In this document: one piece after another, positions 63,632-64,000 of the stretch | How the letters are laid out: the number at the start of each line of letters is the position of its first letter | How positions within the stretch are numbered: the first letter of the stretch is position 1 | DNA from: Peribacillus frigoritolerans | GTDB taxonomy: Bacteria; Bacillota; Bacilli; Bacillales; DSM-1321 | Assembly: GCF_040250305.1 (NCBI RefSeq) | Contig: NZ_CP158190.1 | Location: 3,814,001 to 3,878,000, forward strand | Direction: 5' to 3' | Length of the DNA stretch: 64,000 bases | Translations under genes and position numbers: made by a program | Notes under the pieces: model-generated | Seen by the model: the letters and a program-made list of their open reading frames with translations, nothing else | Database searches by the model: none | What the model was told of the DNA's origin: nothing

Positions 63632-64000
63632 AAATAATCCCCCCGTTTAGTAATCATCGCTCTGATGCATGAATATTTATTCAAGATGCCTCAGAAAAAG
63701 TTGATTAGATGAAATTTTTGAAATTAAATTAATATTTCGAAAAATAGTTTACCGCATAATTTTCATTCCGTCTATACAATAATTGTGAGAAGATTTCGCC
63801 AAATAGGATATTTTTCACAGGAAGTGCTATATCATTTTTATCTTTATATATTTTAAATATTGCGAAAATAGGCGTTATAATCAGAAAAAACTGATAATTT
63901 AATTATTTCGATATTGTAAATTCCTTATTTATTGCTCAAAAAATTTTATTCATTCCCTTATTTTTTTAATCCTTTTAATTACATTTTTACCAAAATAGAA
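63632..64000. other. AT-rich region upstream of livK
   Basis: The 369 bases up to the window edge have no gene. They must hold the promoter of livK-H-M-G-F, but no pair of hexamers stands out. A CodY-like or other operator was not recognised by eye. Confidence 0.4.

Overview
The window comes from an endospore-forming Bacillaceae chromosome, most likely a Peribacillus / Bacillus simplex-type organism. Three things suggest this. The left third follows the Bacillus subtilis udk-yrrO-yrrN-yrrM-yrrL-yrzB-yrrK-yrzL-alaS-yrrI ... yrrC-yrrB-mnmA-yrvO-cymR-yrvN order. Ribosome binding sites are strong, with many TTG and GTG starts. A spore coat protein (CotB type) is present. This is inferred from gene content; no database search was possible.

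Region 1 (1-19.3 kb, nearly all minus strand) is conserved housekeeping: uridine kinase (cut by the window edge), the tRNA wobble-uridine enzymes TrhP2/TrhP1/TrmR, MltG, YrzB, RuvX, YrzL, AlaS behind a T-box leader, an AI-2E type membrane protein, the tiny YrzQ and YrzR proteins, a PRC-barrel protein, a TPM/LemA pair, RecD2, a TPR protein, MnmA with its cysteine desulfurase, and CymR. Two copies of a roughly 120-bp GC-rich dispersed element flank a small membrane-protein gene at 5.0-5.6 kb.

Region 2 (19.4-21.2 kb) is the oddest stretch. A gene for a NERD-domain (nuclease-related) protein with a zinc ribbon sits between two tandem arrays of the same ~21-bp repeat family, and the second array supplies the gene's last codons and stop. 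The cassette lies between cymR and rarA.

Region 3 (21.3-29.1 kb) holds rarA, two CotB-type coat genes, a GntR/ABC transporter operon, an LCP-family cell-wall ligase, a badly decayed gene and a VanZ-like gene.

Region 4 (29.5-52.1 kb) is a large, visibly AT-richer exopolysaccharide locus read mostly from one promoter near 50.34 kb. It has a chain-length regulator, BY-kinase, PHP phosphatase, GtaB, priming sugar transferase, a pseudoknotted RNA that looks like an EAR antiterminator element, five glycosyltransferases, a Wzx-like flippase, Ugd, ManC, a PslG-like glycoside hydrolase, a Wzy-like polymerase and ManA. Gene content predicts a polymer built with glucose/glucuronate and mannose. A divergent SGNH-like gene and a second PHP phosphatase close it.

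Region 5 (52.1-56.4 kb) is a junkyard: a 313-bp direct duplication carrying a small zinc-finger gene, three copies of a VOC-family gene in different stages of decay, a frameshifted gene, a phosphatase remnant and an MFS transporter remnant, beside intact small genes (one with a candidate cre site), a lipoprotein and the full VOC gene.

Region 6 (56.4-64 kb) holds a secreted subtilisin-type protease, the third copy of the dispersed element inside what looks like an insertion downstream of livF, and a complete branched-chain amino-acid ABC transporter operon livK-H-M-G-F.
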